From assembly GCA_034423775.1 (NCBI GenBank), contig CP139918.1, positions 1,922,001-1,986,000 on the forward strand: a DNA stretch of 64,000 nucleotides, written 5' to 3'. This document shows positions 37,343 to 45,833 of this stretch, piece after piece. Numbering within the stretch: position 1 is the stretch's first letter; each line of letters begins with the position of its first letter. The notes beneath the pieces were generated by a model. The model saw only the letters and a program-made list of their open reading frames with translations, was not told the origin of the DNA and did not search any database. The position numbers were made by a program, and so were the translations under genes. The stretch comes from Alphaproteobacteria bacterium US3C007 (GTDB lineage: Bacteria; Pseudomonadota; Alphaproteobacteria; Rhodobacterales; Rhodobacteraceae).

Positions 37343-37765
37343 ATGGGACTGACGAGAAGAAATATGATGCTGGCAGGAACCTCTGCGTTCGCTGTGGCCA
37401 CATTTTGCGGAATACCCGTTTTGGCCTCGGCTGTTGATGAGCATATTGCGGATTTCACTGGTGGTGCTGATGCGGTTGCCGGTGCGATCGAATTGGATGC
37501 ACCTGAAATTGCAGAGAATGGAAATACGGTTCCGATCACGGTCTCAGCGCCTGGCGCCAGCAGCATCATGATTCTAGCCGCTGGAAATCCAGTGCCGGCC
37601 GTCGCGACGTTTAATTTTGGGCCGATGAGCGCAGCGCGCAGCGGCTCAACACGTATTCGCCTTGCCAAAACCCAGGATGTGATTGCGGTCGCAAAAATGG
37701 AAGATGGTTCATTTCAAACTACGCAAGCCACGGTCAAAGTGACCATTGGCGGTTGCGGCGGCTAA
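37343..37765 (+). CDS. soxY: SoxY: sulfur-carrier subunit of SoxYZ
   Basis: The 140-residue protein starts with a twin-arginine-like leader (LTRRNMMLAGTSAFAVATF) and ends in GGCGG, the C-terminal swinging arm whose cysteine carries the bound sulfur intermediates. The Tat leader fits export of the folded SoxYZ pair, with SoxZ carried along. The soxZ gene follows after 14 bases. Confidence 0.95.
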   Translation: MGLTRRNMMLAGTSAFAVATFCGIPVLASAVDEHIADFTGGADAVAGAIELDAPEIAENGNTVPITVSAPGASSIMILAAGNPVPAVATFNFGPMSAARSGSTRIRLAKTQDVIAVAKMEDGSFQTTQATVKVTIGGCGG

Positions 37766-37779
37766 AGAGGAGAATAACA

Positions 37780-38109
37780 ATGGCAAAAGGTGTAAAACCC
37801 CGCGTTAAAGTGCCCAAAACGGCCGCTGCAGGGGATATGATCACAATCAAAACTTTGATCAGCCATAAAATGGAATCTGGTCAGCGTAAAGATAAAGATG
37901 GCAATAAAATTCCTCGCTCGATCATCAATAGGTTTACCTGTGAGTTTAATGGTCAAAGCGTCATTGACGTTATAATTGAACCAGCAATTTCAACAAATCC
38001 TTACTTTAAATTTGATGCAGTCGTTCCTGAAACGGGTGAATTTAAATTCACTTGGTACGATGATGACGGCTCAGTTTATGAAACGGCAAAAAATATAGCG
38101 GTTGGGTAA
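37780..38109 (+). CDS. soxZ: SoxZ: partner subunit of SoxYZ
   Basis: The 109-residue protein begins MAKGVKPRVKVPKTAAAGD and has the immunoglobulin-like SoxZ fold pattern without a signal peptide, as expected for export in complex with SoxY. The ATG at 37780 follows AGAGGAG. A longer frame from 37753 would overlap soxY and adds non-family residues. It contains no cysteine other than one in the middle (FTCEF). Confidence 0.95.
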   Translation: MAKGVKPRVKVPKTAAAGDMITIKTLISHKMESGQRKDKDGNKIPRSIINRFTCEFNGQSVIDVIIEPAISTNPYFKFDAVVPETGEFKFTWYDDDGSVYETAKNIAVG

Positions 38110-38138
38110 GCGTCGCAGATAATAAAGGGAGGATAAAA

Positions 38139-38972
38139 ATGACAGTGACAAAGCTTATAAGCGCGTCAGCTCTGGTCTTGATCGGGGGTCTTGCGCAAGC
38201 GGGTGAATCAGACACTCTCTCCGTTGAGGGACAAGCCATGACAACGCGCGTGGCCGCGCAAGCGCATACGCCAAATTTGGATGAAGTGTTCTCTGGCTGG
38301 GTGTTTCGAACAGACGAAACGCAAGCCCTGCAGATGGATGATTTCGAAAATCCAGGGTTCGTTTTTGTAGATAAAGGCATCGACCTTTACGCAAAAGTAG
38401 ATGGCTCTGAAGGTAAATCCTGCGCGAGCTGCCATGAAAATGTGGAAGACTTTGCAGGGCTGCGTGCCTCAATGCCGCGGGTTGTGGATGGCGATGTTGT
38501 CTCGATGGAGAATATGGTCAATGATTGCCGGACTGAGCGTATGGGGGCAGATGCCTGGAAATGGTCATCCGCCGACATGACAGCGATTACGGCTCTGATT
38601 GGCCTGCAATCGCGCGGTATGCCCGTTAATGTTAAGTTTGATGGGGATGCTGCGGCGCAGTGGCAAAAAGGCAAAGAGCTTTACTACACGCGCGTTGGGC
38701 AATTGGATATGTCCTGCTCAAATTGTCATGAAGACAATTATGGCAATATGATCCGCGCCGATCATCTGTCGCAAGGGCAGACGAATGGTTTTCCCACCTA
38801 TCGTTTGAAAAATGCAAAGCTTAATTCTATTCATGGCCGCTTCAAAGGTTGCATGAAAAATATTCGCGCAACGCCCTATAAAGAAGGCGGCGAAGAGTTC
38901 CAAGCGTTGGAATTGTATCTCGCGTCGCGCGGGAACGGGTTAACTGTCGAAACACCATCAGTACGTAACTGA
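38139..38972 (+). CDS. soxA: SoxA: diheme c-type cytochrome subunit of SoxXA
   Basis: The 277-residue protein has a signal peptide to about AQAGE and two heme motifs, CASCH near residue 90 and CSNCH near 192. The conserved GRFKGCMKNIRATPY near 230 supplies the cysteine that ligates the active-site heme and carries the persulfide. The two motifs make it the diheme SoxA class. It is the last gene before a clear hairpin terminator. Confidence 0.94.
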   Translation: MTVTKLISASALVLIGGLAQAGESDTLSVEGQAMTTRVAAQAHTPNLDEVFSGWVFRTDETQALQMDDFENPGFVFVDKGIDLYAKVDGSEGKSCASCHENVEDFAGLRASMPRVVDGDVVSMENMVNDCRTERMGADAWKWSSADMTAITALIGLQSRGMPVNVKFDGDAAAQWQKGKELYYTRVGQLDMSCSNCHEDNYGNMIRADHLSQGQTNGFPTYRLKNAKLNSIHGRFKGCMKNIRATPYKEGGEEFQALELYLASRGNGLTVETPSVRN

Positions 38973-38980
38973 TCCAAAGG

Positions 38981-39009
38981 CCCCGGGCGCTCAAACGCTC
39001 GGGGTTTTC
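38981..39009 (+). terminator. Rho-independent terminator after soxA
   Basis: CCCCGGGCG at 38981-38989 pairs with CGCTCGGGG at 38996-39004 (one G-U pair) around a TCAAAC-type loop, and TTTTCTTC follows. This is the strongest terminator in the sox island and splits soxXYZA from soxB-hemA. Confidence 0.8.
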
Positions 39010-39022
39010 TTCATCTAAATAT

Positions 39023-39038
39023 ATTCAATAAAATGCAT
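39023..39038 (+). promoter_or_regulatory. Weak SoxR-like half-dyad before soxB
   Basis: ATTC, eight bases, GCAT stands 17 bases before the soxB ATG. The core differs from ATTC-N8-GAAT at one base. With a terminator just upstream, soxB should have its own promoter here, but the match is weak. Confidence 0.25.
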
Positions 39039-39054
39039 GTGATAGGGGTTTATA

Positions 39055-40758
39055 ATGATAGCAAGGCGAGATTTTCTGCAAATGGCTATGGCCACAACTG
39101 CGGTTTATGGGGCGTCTTCTTTTGGAGCATGGAGCCGTCTGTCCGCGCAGCAACAAATGACTCAAGATAAGCTATTGGAGTTTGATAGCTTTGGGAACGT
39201 CTCCCTTATCCATATCACGGATATTCATGCGCAATTAAAACCCATATATTTCAGAGAGCCGGATACCAATATTGGCGTCGGGTCGAATAAAGGGCGGGTT
39301 CCCCATATTACGGGCAGCGATTTTCGTAAATTATACGGTATCAAGGATGGCAGCGCCTCTGCCTATGCGCTTAGCTCGTCTGATTTTTCGGCGCTCGCGC
39401 AAACCTATGGTCGCGTGGGCGGGCTGGATCGGGTTGCCACAGTGATCAATGCAATCCGCAGCGAACGCCCGGAGGCGTTGTTGCTGGATGGCGGGGATAC
39501 ATGGCATGGCAGCTATTCCTGCTATCACACGCAAGGCCAAGATATGGTGAATGTGATGAATGCGCTCAAGCCGGATGCGATGACCTTTCATTGGGAATTT
39601 ACGCTTGGCTCTGAGCGGGTAAATGAAATCGTTGAAAACCTCCCCTTTGCTGCTTTGGGGCAAAACATCTTCGATTCTGAATGGGATGAGCCCACGGATC
39701 TTTTTCCACCCTATAAATTCTTTGAGCGGGGCGGGGTAAAAATCGCGGTGATCGGGCAAGCGTTTCCCTATATGCCGATTGCCAATCCTGGCTGGATGTT
39801 CCCCGAATACTCATTCGGAATTCGCGATGAGCGGATGCAGGAGATGGTGGATGAGGTGCGCGCAAAAGGGGCCGAGCTGGTTGTCTGCCTCAGCCATAAC
39901 GGTTTTGATGTTGATAAGAAAATGGCTGGCAAAGTGAAAGGGCTCGATGTGGTTTTATCTGGCCACACGCATGATGCTTTGCCGGAACCGGTTTTGGTGG
40001 GGGATACGATCATCGTGGCCTCTGGCTCAAACGGCAAATTTGTTTCGCGCGTGGATCTTGATATTCGCCAAGGGCGAATGATGGGCTTTCGCCATAAGCT
40101 GATCCCTATTTTTGCCGATGTGATTGCGCCCGACCCACAAATGACAAAACTGATTGACGCGCAGCGCGCTCCGTTTATCGATCAATTGTCAGAAGTGATT
40201 GGGAAAACGGGCGAGGATCAAGTGCTGTATCGGCGCGGCAATTTTAACGGGACTTGGGATGATCTTATTTGCGATGCCCTGATTTCTGAGCGCGATGCCG
40301 ATATTGCCTTATCACCGGGTGTACGTTGGGGGCCGTCGATCTTGCCGGATCAAGAGATCACCCGTGATGATTTATGGAACGTTACGTCAATGAGTTATCC
40401 CAATGCCTATCGCACCGAAATGAGCGGTGAGTTTTTGCATATCATTTTAGAAGATGTTGCGGATAACCTGTTCAACCCTGACCCTTATTACCAGCAGGGG
40501 GGGGATATGGTGCGCGTGGGCGGGCTTGGTTACAGAATTGATATTTCTAAGCCCCAGGGCAGCCGGATAACCGAAATGACCTTGTTGAAAACGGGTGAGC
40601 CGATTGACCCTACGCGGAACTATCAAGTGGCAGGCTGGGCAAGCGTGAATGAAGGCACTGAAGGCCCGATGATTTGGGATGTGGTTGAGGCTCATATTCG
40701 AAAAATGGGGGTTGTCTCTGTGGCGCCCAACACAAGCGTCGACATTATTGGCCGGTAA
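39055..40758 (+). CDS. soxB: SoxB: thiosulfohydrolase
   Basis: The 567-residue protein begins with a Tat leader (MIARRDFLQMAMATT) and has the 5'-nucleotidase-fold metal motifs: HITDIHAQ near residue 57, DGGDTWHGS near 145, SHNGFD near 281 and SGHTHD near 302. SoxB hydrolyses the terminal sulfone from SoxY-bound thiosulfate and releases sulfate, using a dimanganese site in the periplasm. It follows the terminator by about 45 bases and precedes hemA by 21, so soxB and hemA are probably co-transcribed. Confidence 0.95.
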   Translation: MIARRDFLQMAMATTAVYGASSFGAWSRLSAQQQMTQDKLLEFDSFGNVSLIHITDIHAQLKPIYFREPDTNIGVGSNKGRVPHITGSDFRKLYGIKDGSASAYALSSSDFSALAQTYGRVGGLDRVATVINAIRSERPEALLLDGGDTWHGSYSCYHTQGQDMVNVMNALKPDAMTFHWEFTLGSERVNEIVENLPFAALGQNIFDSEWDEPTDLFPPYKFFERGGVKIAVIGQAFPYMPIANPGWMFPEYSFGIRDERMQEMVDEVRAKGAELVVCLSHNGFDVDKKMAGKVKGLDVVLSGHTHDALPEPVLVGDTIIVASGSNGKFVSRVDLDIRQGRMMGFRHKLIPIFADVIAPDPQMTKLIDAQRAPFIDQLSEVIGKTGEDQVLYRRGNFNGTWDDLICDALISERDADIALSPGVRWGPSILPDQEITRDDLWNVTSMSYPNAYRTEMSGEFLHIILEDVADNLFNPDPYYQQGGDMVRVGGLGYRIDISKPQGSRITEMTLLKTGEPIDPTRNYQVAGWASVNEGTEGPMIWDVVEAHIRKMGVVSVAPNTSVDIIGR

Positions 40759-40779
40759 AGAAAGGGCTGTGGCTACACG

Positions 40780-42006
40780 ATGATAGACTATCAGGCTTAT
40801 TTCCAATCCGAGTTGGGGCAGTTGCGCCAAGAGGGGAATTACAGGGTTTTCGTGGATTTAAAGCGCCAAAAAGGTGCTTTCCCAAAAGCCGATTGGCGCG
40901 ATAAAGGCCAGGAAAAACCCGTTACCATCTGGTGTTCGAATGATTATTTGGGCATGGGCCAACATCCTGATGTTATCGCAGCGATGCATGCGGCATTAGA
41001 GGAAAGTGGCGCTGGCGCGGGCGGTACGCGCAATATATCTGGCTCTAGCCATGCGCATGTTGATCTCGAGCAAGAGCTTGCAGCGCTGCATGGGAAAGAG
41101 GCGGCCTTGCTCTTTAACAGTGGCTATATGTCAAATTGGGCGAGCCTGAGTACTTTGGCCAGCCGGTTGCCGGGCTGCGTGGTTTTGTCAGATGCGGCCA
41201 ATCATGCCTCTATGATCGAAGGCATTCGCCATAGCCGGGCGGAAAAGCGCATTTGGAAGCATAATGATCTTGCCGATCTGGAAGCCCATCTTTGCGCATT
41301 GCCGCGTGAGCAACCCAAAATTATCGCATTTGAAAGCGTTTACTCGATGGATGGCGATATAGCCCCGATCAAGGAAATTTGTGATTTGGCAGATCATTAT
41401 GGCGCGATGACGTATTTAGATGAGGTGCATGCGGTGGGGCTTTATGGGGCGCATGGGGCGGGGATCGCAGAACGCGACGGCGTGATGGATAGGATCACTT
41501 TGATTGAAGGCACGTTGGCAAAAGCTTTCGGTGTGGTGGGTGGCTATATCACGGGCTCGCGTGCGCTTTGCGATTTCATTCGTTCATTCGCAAGCGGATA
41601 TATATTTACCACGGCGCTGCCGCCCGCGATTGCTGCCGGCGCTTTGGCGTCGGTGCGGCATTTGAAGCACAGCATCCAAGAGCGCGCCGAGCAGAAACGA
41701 AAAGTGAAAGAAATACGCGGCCGTCTTGATCAACTTGCGATTCCGCATTTGGCCAATGACAGCCATATTATTCCGGTGATGGTTGGGGATCCCATCAAAT
41801 GTAAGTTCATTTCAGATTTGCTGCTAAATGAATATGGAATTTATATTCAACCGATCAATTACCCAACCGTGCCCAAGGGTGGTGAGCGCTTGCGGATTAC
41901 GCCCTCACCTGTGCATAGCGACCAAGACCTTGAGCATCTTATTTCTGCGCTCAGCGCCTTGTGGTCGCAATGCCAATTGGCCCGCTGCCCAAAAGCTGCT
42001 GAATAG
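40780..42006 (+). CDS. hemA: 5-aminolevulinate synthase (HemA/HemT), embedded in the sox island
   Basis: The 408-residue PLP enzyme closely follows Rhodobacter Hem[10 protein letters not shown] near residue 29, [13 protein letters not shown] near 50, [25 protein letters not shown] and the PLP lysine in [14 protein letters not shown] near 248. It condenses glycine and succinyl-CoA to 5-aminolevulinate, the first step of heme synthesis. Kbl, its relative in this window, lacks these HemA-specific segments. Its position 21 bases after soxB suggests heme supply for SoxXA, SoxD and SoxE. It may be a second, inducible copy; this cannot be told from one window. Confidence 0.92.
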   Translation: MIDYQAYFQSELGQLRQEGNYRVFVDLKRQKGAFPKADWRDKGQEKPVTIWCSNDYLGMGQHPDVIAAMHAALEESGAGAGGTRNISGSSHAHVDLEQELAALHGKEAALLFNSGYMSNWASLSTLASRLPGCVVLSDAANHASMIEGIRHSRAEKRIWKHNDLADLEAHLCALPREQPKIIAFESVYSMDGDIAPIKEICDLADHYGAMTYLDEVHAVGLYGAHGAGIAERDGVMDRITLIEGTLAKAFGVVGGYITGSRALCDFIRSFASGYIFTTALPPAIAAGALASVRHLKHSIQERAEQKRKVKEIRGRLDQLAIPHLANDSHIIPVMVGDPIKCKFISDLLLNEYGIYIQPINYPTVPKGGERLRITPSPVHSDQDLEHLISALSALWSQCQLARCPKAAE

Positions 42007-42045
42007 GGTTTGGCGCTGTTTGACCCGATAGGTTAGGCTGTTATC

Positions 42046-43092
42046 TTAAGCGATAGCGGGCAGCCCCGGTGTTCTTTCCAACAACTTTGCAGTTACGCGC
42101 GCACCAAAGATCATTGCTGCAAGCGCAAGCAAGGCTGCAATGGATAAGTTAGAAGCCCCCGACAAGCCAGCTCCGACGCTGCACCCGCCGGCAAGCACGC
42201 CACCAAACCCCATCAAAACCGACCCTAAAAGATACCGAGGCATGTCGCTTGTTTTGTCAAACCCGCGTAATTTAATTTGCCCCGTCACCCCTGCTGCAAA
42301 GAAGCTACCCAATAAAACCCCCGCGACCATGCCCGGTCCGAACCCTGCTGTGATTGCGCTGGATGCAATCGTCCAAAAAAGCAGCTCTGACCATGGTAAC
42401 GTAAAAGCAAAAGATTGCGCCGGAAGCGGATCAAATGGATCATTCAAAAGCACCGAAGTGCCCGCCCACCCGATCGGCACCAACAGCCCTAATCCAATCG
42501 CGGCAACGAAGACAGATTTGGATGGAAAATTTAAGATCAGCCAGAACGTAGCCGCGCCACACAGCATTAAAGCCCAGAAAATTGGCCCGCCGGGTAGATC
42601 CCCCAGCGAGGTGACCGATAGATCAATCTGTATTGCGCCAATCAATACCCGCAGTGGGGCAAGAACACCCTTCAATGTAGCATGCGCCGTAATAGCAAAA
42701 ATAAGGAGAACGAAGAGGCTGCGTAAATTGCCGGTGCCCAGCAGGATGGTCGCACGCGACACGCATCCGCGGGTCAAAACCATACCGATCCCAAACAGTC
42801 CCCCGCCCAGGAAGAGCGCTAAAATAGGCAGGTTAGGGGCAAATAAACGATGCTCTGACAGCTCAATAAACCCGGCATATTCCAAGGCTAAATTGCCCAA
42901 AACCGCGGCTATAAACGCGGTTGCCCAAACTGACTTAGCAGCCATGCCCTGCGCGCTCTCCCCCGTCACCGCCTGACGTAAGCAAAACCGAGTTAACAAT
43001 GCCAAAGCACCAAATAAAACGCCCAATACACCTCCAAATAGCAGGTATACGGCCTGAGCTTCAAACGGAATATCGTACAGGTCAAATAACAT
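42046..43092 (-). CDS. Second YeeE/YedE-family sulfur transporter
   Basis: The 348-residue membrane protein has the double YeeE/YedE layout, with cysteine loops GMVLTRGCVSRATILLGTGN near residue 108 and VLAGGCSVGAGLSG near 311. Its sequence is clearly distinct from the SoxT-like protein ten kilobases away. It is convergent with hemA and has its own AT-rich promoter. The start at 43092 (MLFDLYD) is preferred over 43104. It probably moves a reduced sulfur species, and the substrate and direction are unknown. Confidence 0.82.
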   Translation of the reverse strand: MLFDLYDIPFEAQAVYLLFGGVLGVLFGALALLTRFCLRQAVTGESAQGMAAKSVWATAFIAAVLGNLALEYAGFIELSEHRLFAPNLPILALFLGGGLFGIGMVLTRGCVSRATILLGTGNLRSLFVLLIFAITAHATLKGVLAPLRVLIGAIQIDLSVTSLGDLPGGPIFWALMLCGAATFWLILNFPSKSVFVAAIGLGLLVPIGWAGTSVLLNDPFDPLPAQSFAFTLPWSELLFWTIASSAITAGFGPGMVAGVLLGSFFAAGVTGQIKLRGFDKTSDMPRYLLGSVLMGFGGVLAGGCSVGAGLSGASNLSIAALLALAAMIFGARVTAKLLERTPGLPAIA

Positions 43093-43185
43093 AATCGATC
43101 TCAAAAATAGCGTTAGCCCTGCTATAAAGTTCTTTTAAATAGAAAATCAAACGAGCTTTTTGAAAAAATATTTTAAAAAATTAAT

Positions 43186-43212
43186 ATATTTCAAAATTAT
43201 ATTCTGAAATAT
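43186..43212. promoter_or_regulatory. AT-rich dyad upstream of the second YeeE/YedE gene
   Basis: ATATTTCA at 43186-43193 and TGAAATAT at 43205-43212 are exact inverted copies 11 bases apart. The spacing differs from the SoxR-type sites, so another regulator, or none, may act here. Confidence 0.3.
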
Positions 43213-43267
43213 AAAAATCATTTTGGATTTTTCCAGCCTCTAAGCGAAATGCTGGATTATACGTCTT

Positions 43268-44248
43268 TTATTCAAATTCCATTTGCTCATACACAAATCC
43301 GGCGTTGCGCCGGGCCAGTTCTTCGAATGTATCAAGATGCGCATAGGGGCTTTGGTCAATATAATACGCTTGCTCTAACTCGCCGCCCTCCTCGATCAGA
43401 TCACCGATTTTACGGCGTAAAAATGCCAGATAATCACGCGTGTATCGCCGGACTTGGGGCATCACGGTTGGGTGCCCATGGCCGGGAATGATATGCGTTG
43501 CGCCCAAAGGTTCAAATGCGGTATCCCAAGTTTCGATCCAATCGGCCGCGTTTGTATGGGGAAAAATCGGCAACATGCGTTCGTGAAAGGCCATATCGCC
43601 TGCAATCACCAGATTTTGCTTGGGTAACCATACTACGATATCCCCCGGACTATGCGCCGGGCCCAAATATAAGACTTCAATCTCAAACGCACCCAGCGTG
43701 AGCGTGTAGGTATCGCTAAAGGTTTGAGTGGGCCTTTGCAGCCGCGTGCCTTCGGCGTTTTCGCGATTATATCCGCGCATGGTTTCCAAAATTGAAAAGC
43801 CAAGATCGGCAAATTCGGCATCTGCATCCTCATGCGCCAAAACCTTAATACCTTGATCGACCCAATAGGAATTCCCCAACATCGCATGGCCTTGGCCGTT
43901 TTCATTTATAACCAAAATCACCGGTTGGCGGGTGCGCTGTTTGATTTCCTCATGCAGCGCCTGCGCCAAAAGATAAGAGGCTCCGGCATTGATGACCACC
44001 ACGCCGTCGCCCGTAATGATAAAAGACAGGTTATTGTTATGGCCGGAATTTTCATATGTGGGCGGGGCGGTTGCCCCGATGGCAGAAAACACCTGTGGAA
44101 AAAACTCAATTGGTTTTTGGTATAAAGGCGATTGCGGATATTGATCTGCAATATCTTCACTGGCTGTTCCAAGCGTGGCGCTGAGACAGCTTATAAAAAT
44201 CCCCAATGCATAGATGGGTAACTTTAAATACTGAGCGTTTCTGAGCAT
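43268..44248 (-). CDS. soxH: SoxH-type metallo-beta-lactamase-fold hydrolase with altered metal motif
   Basis: The 326-residue exported protein (signal peptide to about TLGTASE) has the MBL fold with ENSGHNNNLSFIITGDGVVV, a late IPGHGHP histidine motif near residue 252 and VIAGDMAFHE. The place of the usual HxHxDH metal loop reads NENGQGHAMLG, so both leading histidines and the aspartate are replaced. SoxH is known from Paracoccus-type clusters and its reaction is unresolved. It is divergent from soxC and shares a strong operator with it. Confidence 0.78.
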   Translation of the reverse strand: MLRNAQYLKLPIYALGIFISCLSATLGTASEDIADQYPQSPLYQKPIEFFPQVFSAIGATAPPTYENSGHNNNLSFIITGDGVVVINAGASYLLAQALHEEIKQRTRQPVILVINENGQGHAMLGNSYWVDQGIKVLAHEDADAEFADLGFSILETMRGYNRENAEGTRLQRPTQTFSDTYTLTLGAFEIEVLYLGPAHSPGDIVVWLPKQNLVIAGDMAFHERMLPIFPHTNAADWIETWDTAFEPLGATHIIPGHGHPTVMPQVRRYTRDYLAFLRRKIGDLIEEGGELEQAYYIDQSPYAHLDTFEELARRNAGFVYEQMEFE

Positions 44249-44409
44249 TCTGTTTTCTTTTCGGTGTTCCGTTCAGCCGGTATTTTTTGACCGGTATGGG
44301 GTGACTCAATTTGATGGCGTCAAACGGTTTTAACGTTTGTCTGGTTTTGGGCGGTGGTCGGTACTGACCCTATAATTCCATCTTGTTTTTATAGCATGAC
44401 AACTGGCAA

Positions 44410-44470
44410 GCAACAATAAATTCAAACATTTGAATTTATTGTTGCGTTTTGAACAAGCTTCCGTCAATAT
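44410..44470. promoter_or_regulatory. Strong SoxR-type operator in the soxH/soxC divergent promoter
   Basis: A perfect inverted repeat with 14-base arms (44410-44423 and 44432-44445) surrounds an eight-base spacer, with ATTC-N8-GAAT as its core. GAATTTAT at 44432-44439, two bases, then TTGCGT at 44442-44447 repeat exactly the arrangement before soxX. CAATAT at 44465-44470, 17 bases on, is a possible -10. Confidence 0.7.
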
Positions 44471-44555
44471 CTGAGGAAATTGGTTCAAAATACAAGCGTT
44501 CGGCGCCGAATCGCGTGTATATTTGACAGGTTAAGATGATGTGGAGGTGCCTATT

Positions 44556-45833
44556 TTGAAGTTTACACCCAATCCCCAATCCCGGCGGGCATTTTTGCGT
44601 GGAAGCGCCGCAACAATGGCCGGCATCGTAACGGCCCAAGCGGCCAGCGGAACCCAGGCTGATCCTCTTATCACCGAGGTTCAAGACTGGGCATCAGTCA
44701 CCGGTGATGGGGTGGATGCCACGCCCTATGGGCTGCCGATTAAATTTGAAAGCGATGTGGTGCGGCGCAGCGTGCCTTGGCTGACCGCAAGTCCGATTTC
44801 TTCGATAAATTTCACGCCGATTCATGCCCTTGATGGCACGATTACGCCCCAGGGCTGCGCTTTTGAGCGCCATCATTCCGGCGCCATAGAGCTTAGCAAA
44901 AGTGATTACCGTTTGATGGTAAACGGCTTGGTCGATCAGCCTTTGGTGTTTTCTTATGCCGATCTGGAACGCTTGCCGCGCGAAAACCATGTGTATTTTT
45001 GCGAATGTGCGGCCAATACTGGAATGGAATGGGCGGGCGCGCAATTAAACGGTGTTCAGTTCACTCACGGTATGATCCATAATATGGAATATACCGGCGT
45101 GTCTTTGCGCAGCGTGTTACAAGAAGCCGGATTAGCCGCGGCGGGCGATCTGCAAGACAAATGGGTGTATGTTGAAGGCGCTGATGCCTCTTCCAACGGC
45201 CGCTCGATTCCTATGGAAAAAGCGCTTGATGATGTGCTGGTGGCGTTTAAGGCCAATGGTGAAGCTCTGCGCAAAGAGCATGGCTATCCTATACGCTTGG
45301 TGGTTCCCGGATGGGAAGGCAATATGTGGGTGAAATGGTTGCGCCGCATCGAGGTGATGGATGGGCCCGTGGAAAGCCGTGAAGAAACTTCGAAATATAC
45401 CGATGTTTTAGAAGATGGCACGGCGCGAAAATGGACCTGGGTTATGGATGCAAAATCGGTGATTACTTCCCCCAGCCCGCAAGCGCCAATACAGCATGGT
45501 CCAGGAGCTTTGGTGATCACAGGTTTGGCCTGGTCAGGTCACGGGTCCATCAAAAGAGTTGATATTTCTAAAGATGGCGGGCGCAACTGGGAAACAGCGC
45601 GACTGTCCAATCACGAAAGCAACAAAGCGTTAGCGCGGTTTTACCTTGAGATGGATTGGCAAGGTGAAGAAATGTTGCTGCAGGCCCGCGCATTGGATGA
45701 AACGGGCTATGTGCAACCCAGCAAACAACAGTTGCGCGAATTGCGCGGTGAAAATTCCGTGTACCATAATAATTGCATTCAAACCTGGCATGTCAAACCA
45801 ACCGGAGAGGTCGAAAATGTTGAAGTGTCTTAA
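44556..45833 (+). CDS. soxC: SoxC: molybdopterin subunit of sulfane dehydrogenase
   Basis: From the TTG at 44556, eight bases after GGAGG (44543-44547), the protein has 425 residues. A Tat leader (SRRAFLRGSAATMAGI) fits a folded molybdoenzyme. The oxidoreductase molybdopterin domain carries the cysteine ligand in FCECAANTGMEW near residue 152, and a Mo-co dimerisation domain follows from about 300. With SoxD it oxidises the SoxY-bound sulfane sulfur, which allows complete oxidation without sulfur storage. A GTG at 44541 is also open but lies inside the ribosome site. Confidence 0.92.
   Translation: MKFTPNPQSRRAFLRGSAATMAGIVTAQAASGTQADPLITEVQDWASVTGDGVDATPYGLPIKFESDVVRRSVPWLTASPISSINFTPIHALDGTITPQGCAFERHHSGAIELSKSDYRLMVNGLVDQPLVFSYADLERLPRENHVYFCECAANTGMEWAGAQLNGVQFTHGMIHNMEYTGVSLRSVLQEAGLAAAGDLQDKWVYVEGADASSNGRSIPMEKALDDVLVAFKANGEALRKEHGYPIRLVVPGWEGNMWVKWLRRIEVMDGPVESREETSKYTDVLEDGTARKWTWVMDAKSVITSPSPQAPIQHGPGALVITGLAWSGHGSIKRVDISKDGGRNWETARLSNHESNKALARFYLEMDWQGEEMLLQARALDETGYVQPSKQQLRELRGENSVYHNNCIQTWHVKPTGEVENVEVS

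Noticed and set aside
39023..39038. A firm SoxR operator before soxB
   Set aside because: Only three of four bases match in the second half-site and the position overlaps the leader. It is kept only as a weak candidate.
42140..42976. A 278-codon open frame antisense to the second YeeE/YedE gene
   Set aside because: It is proline- and lysine-rich without family likeness and lies wholly opposite a clear membrane-protein gene. It is a shadow frame.
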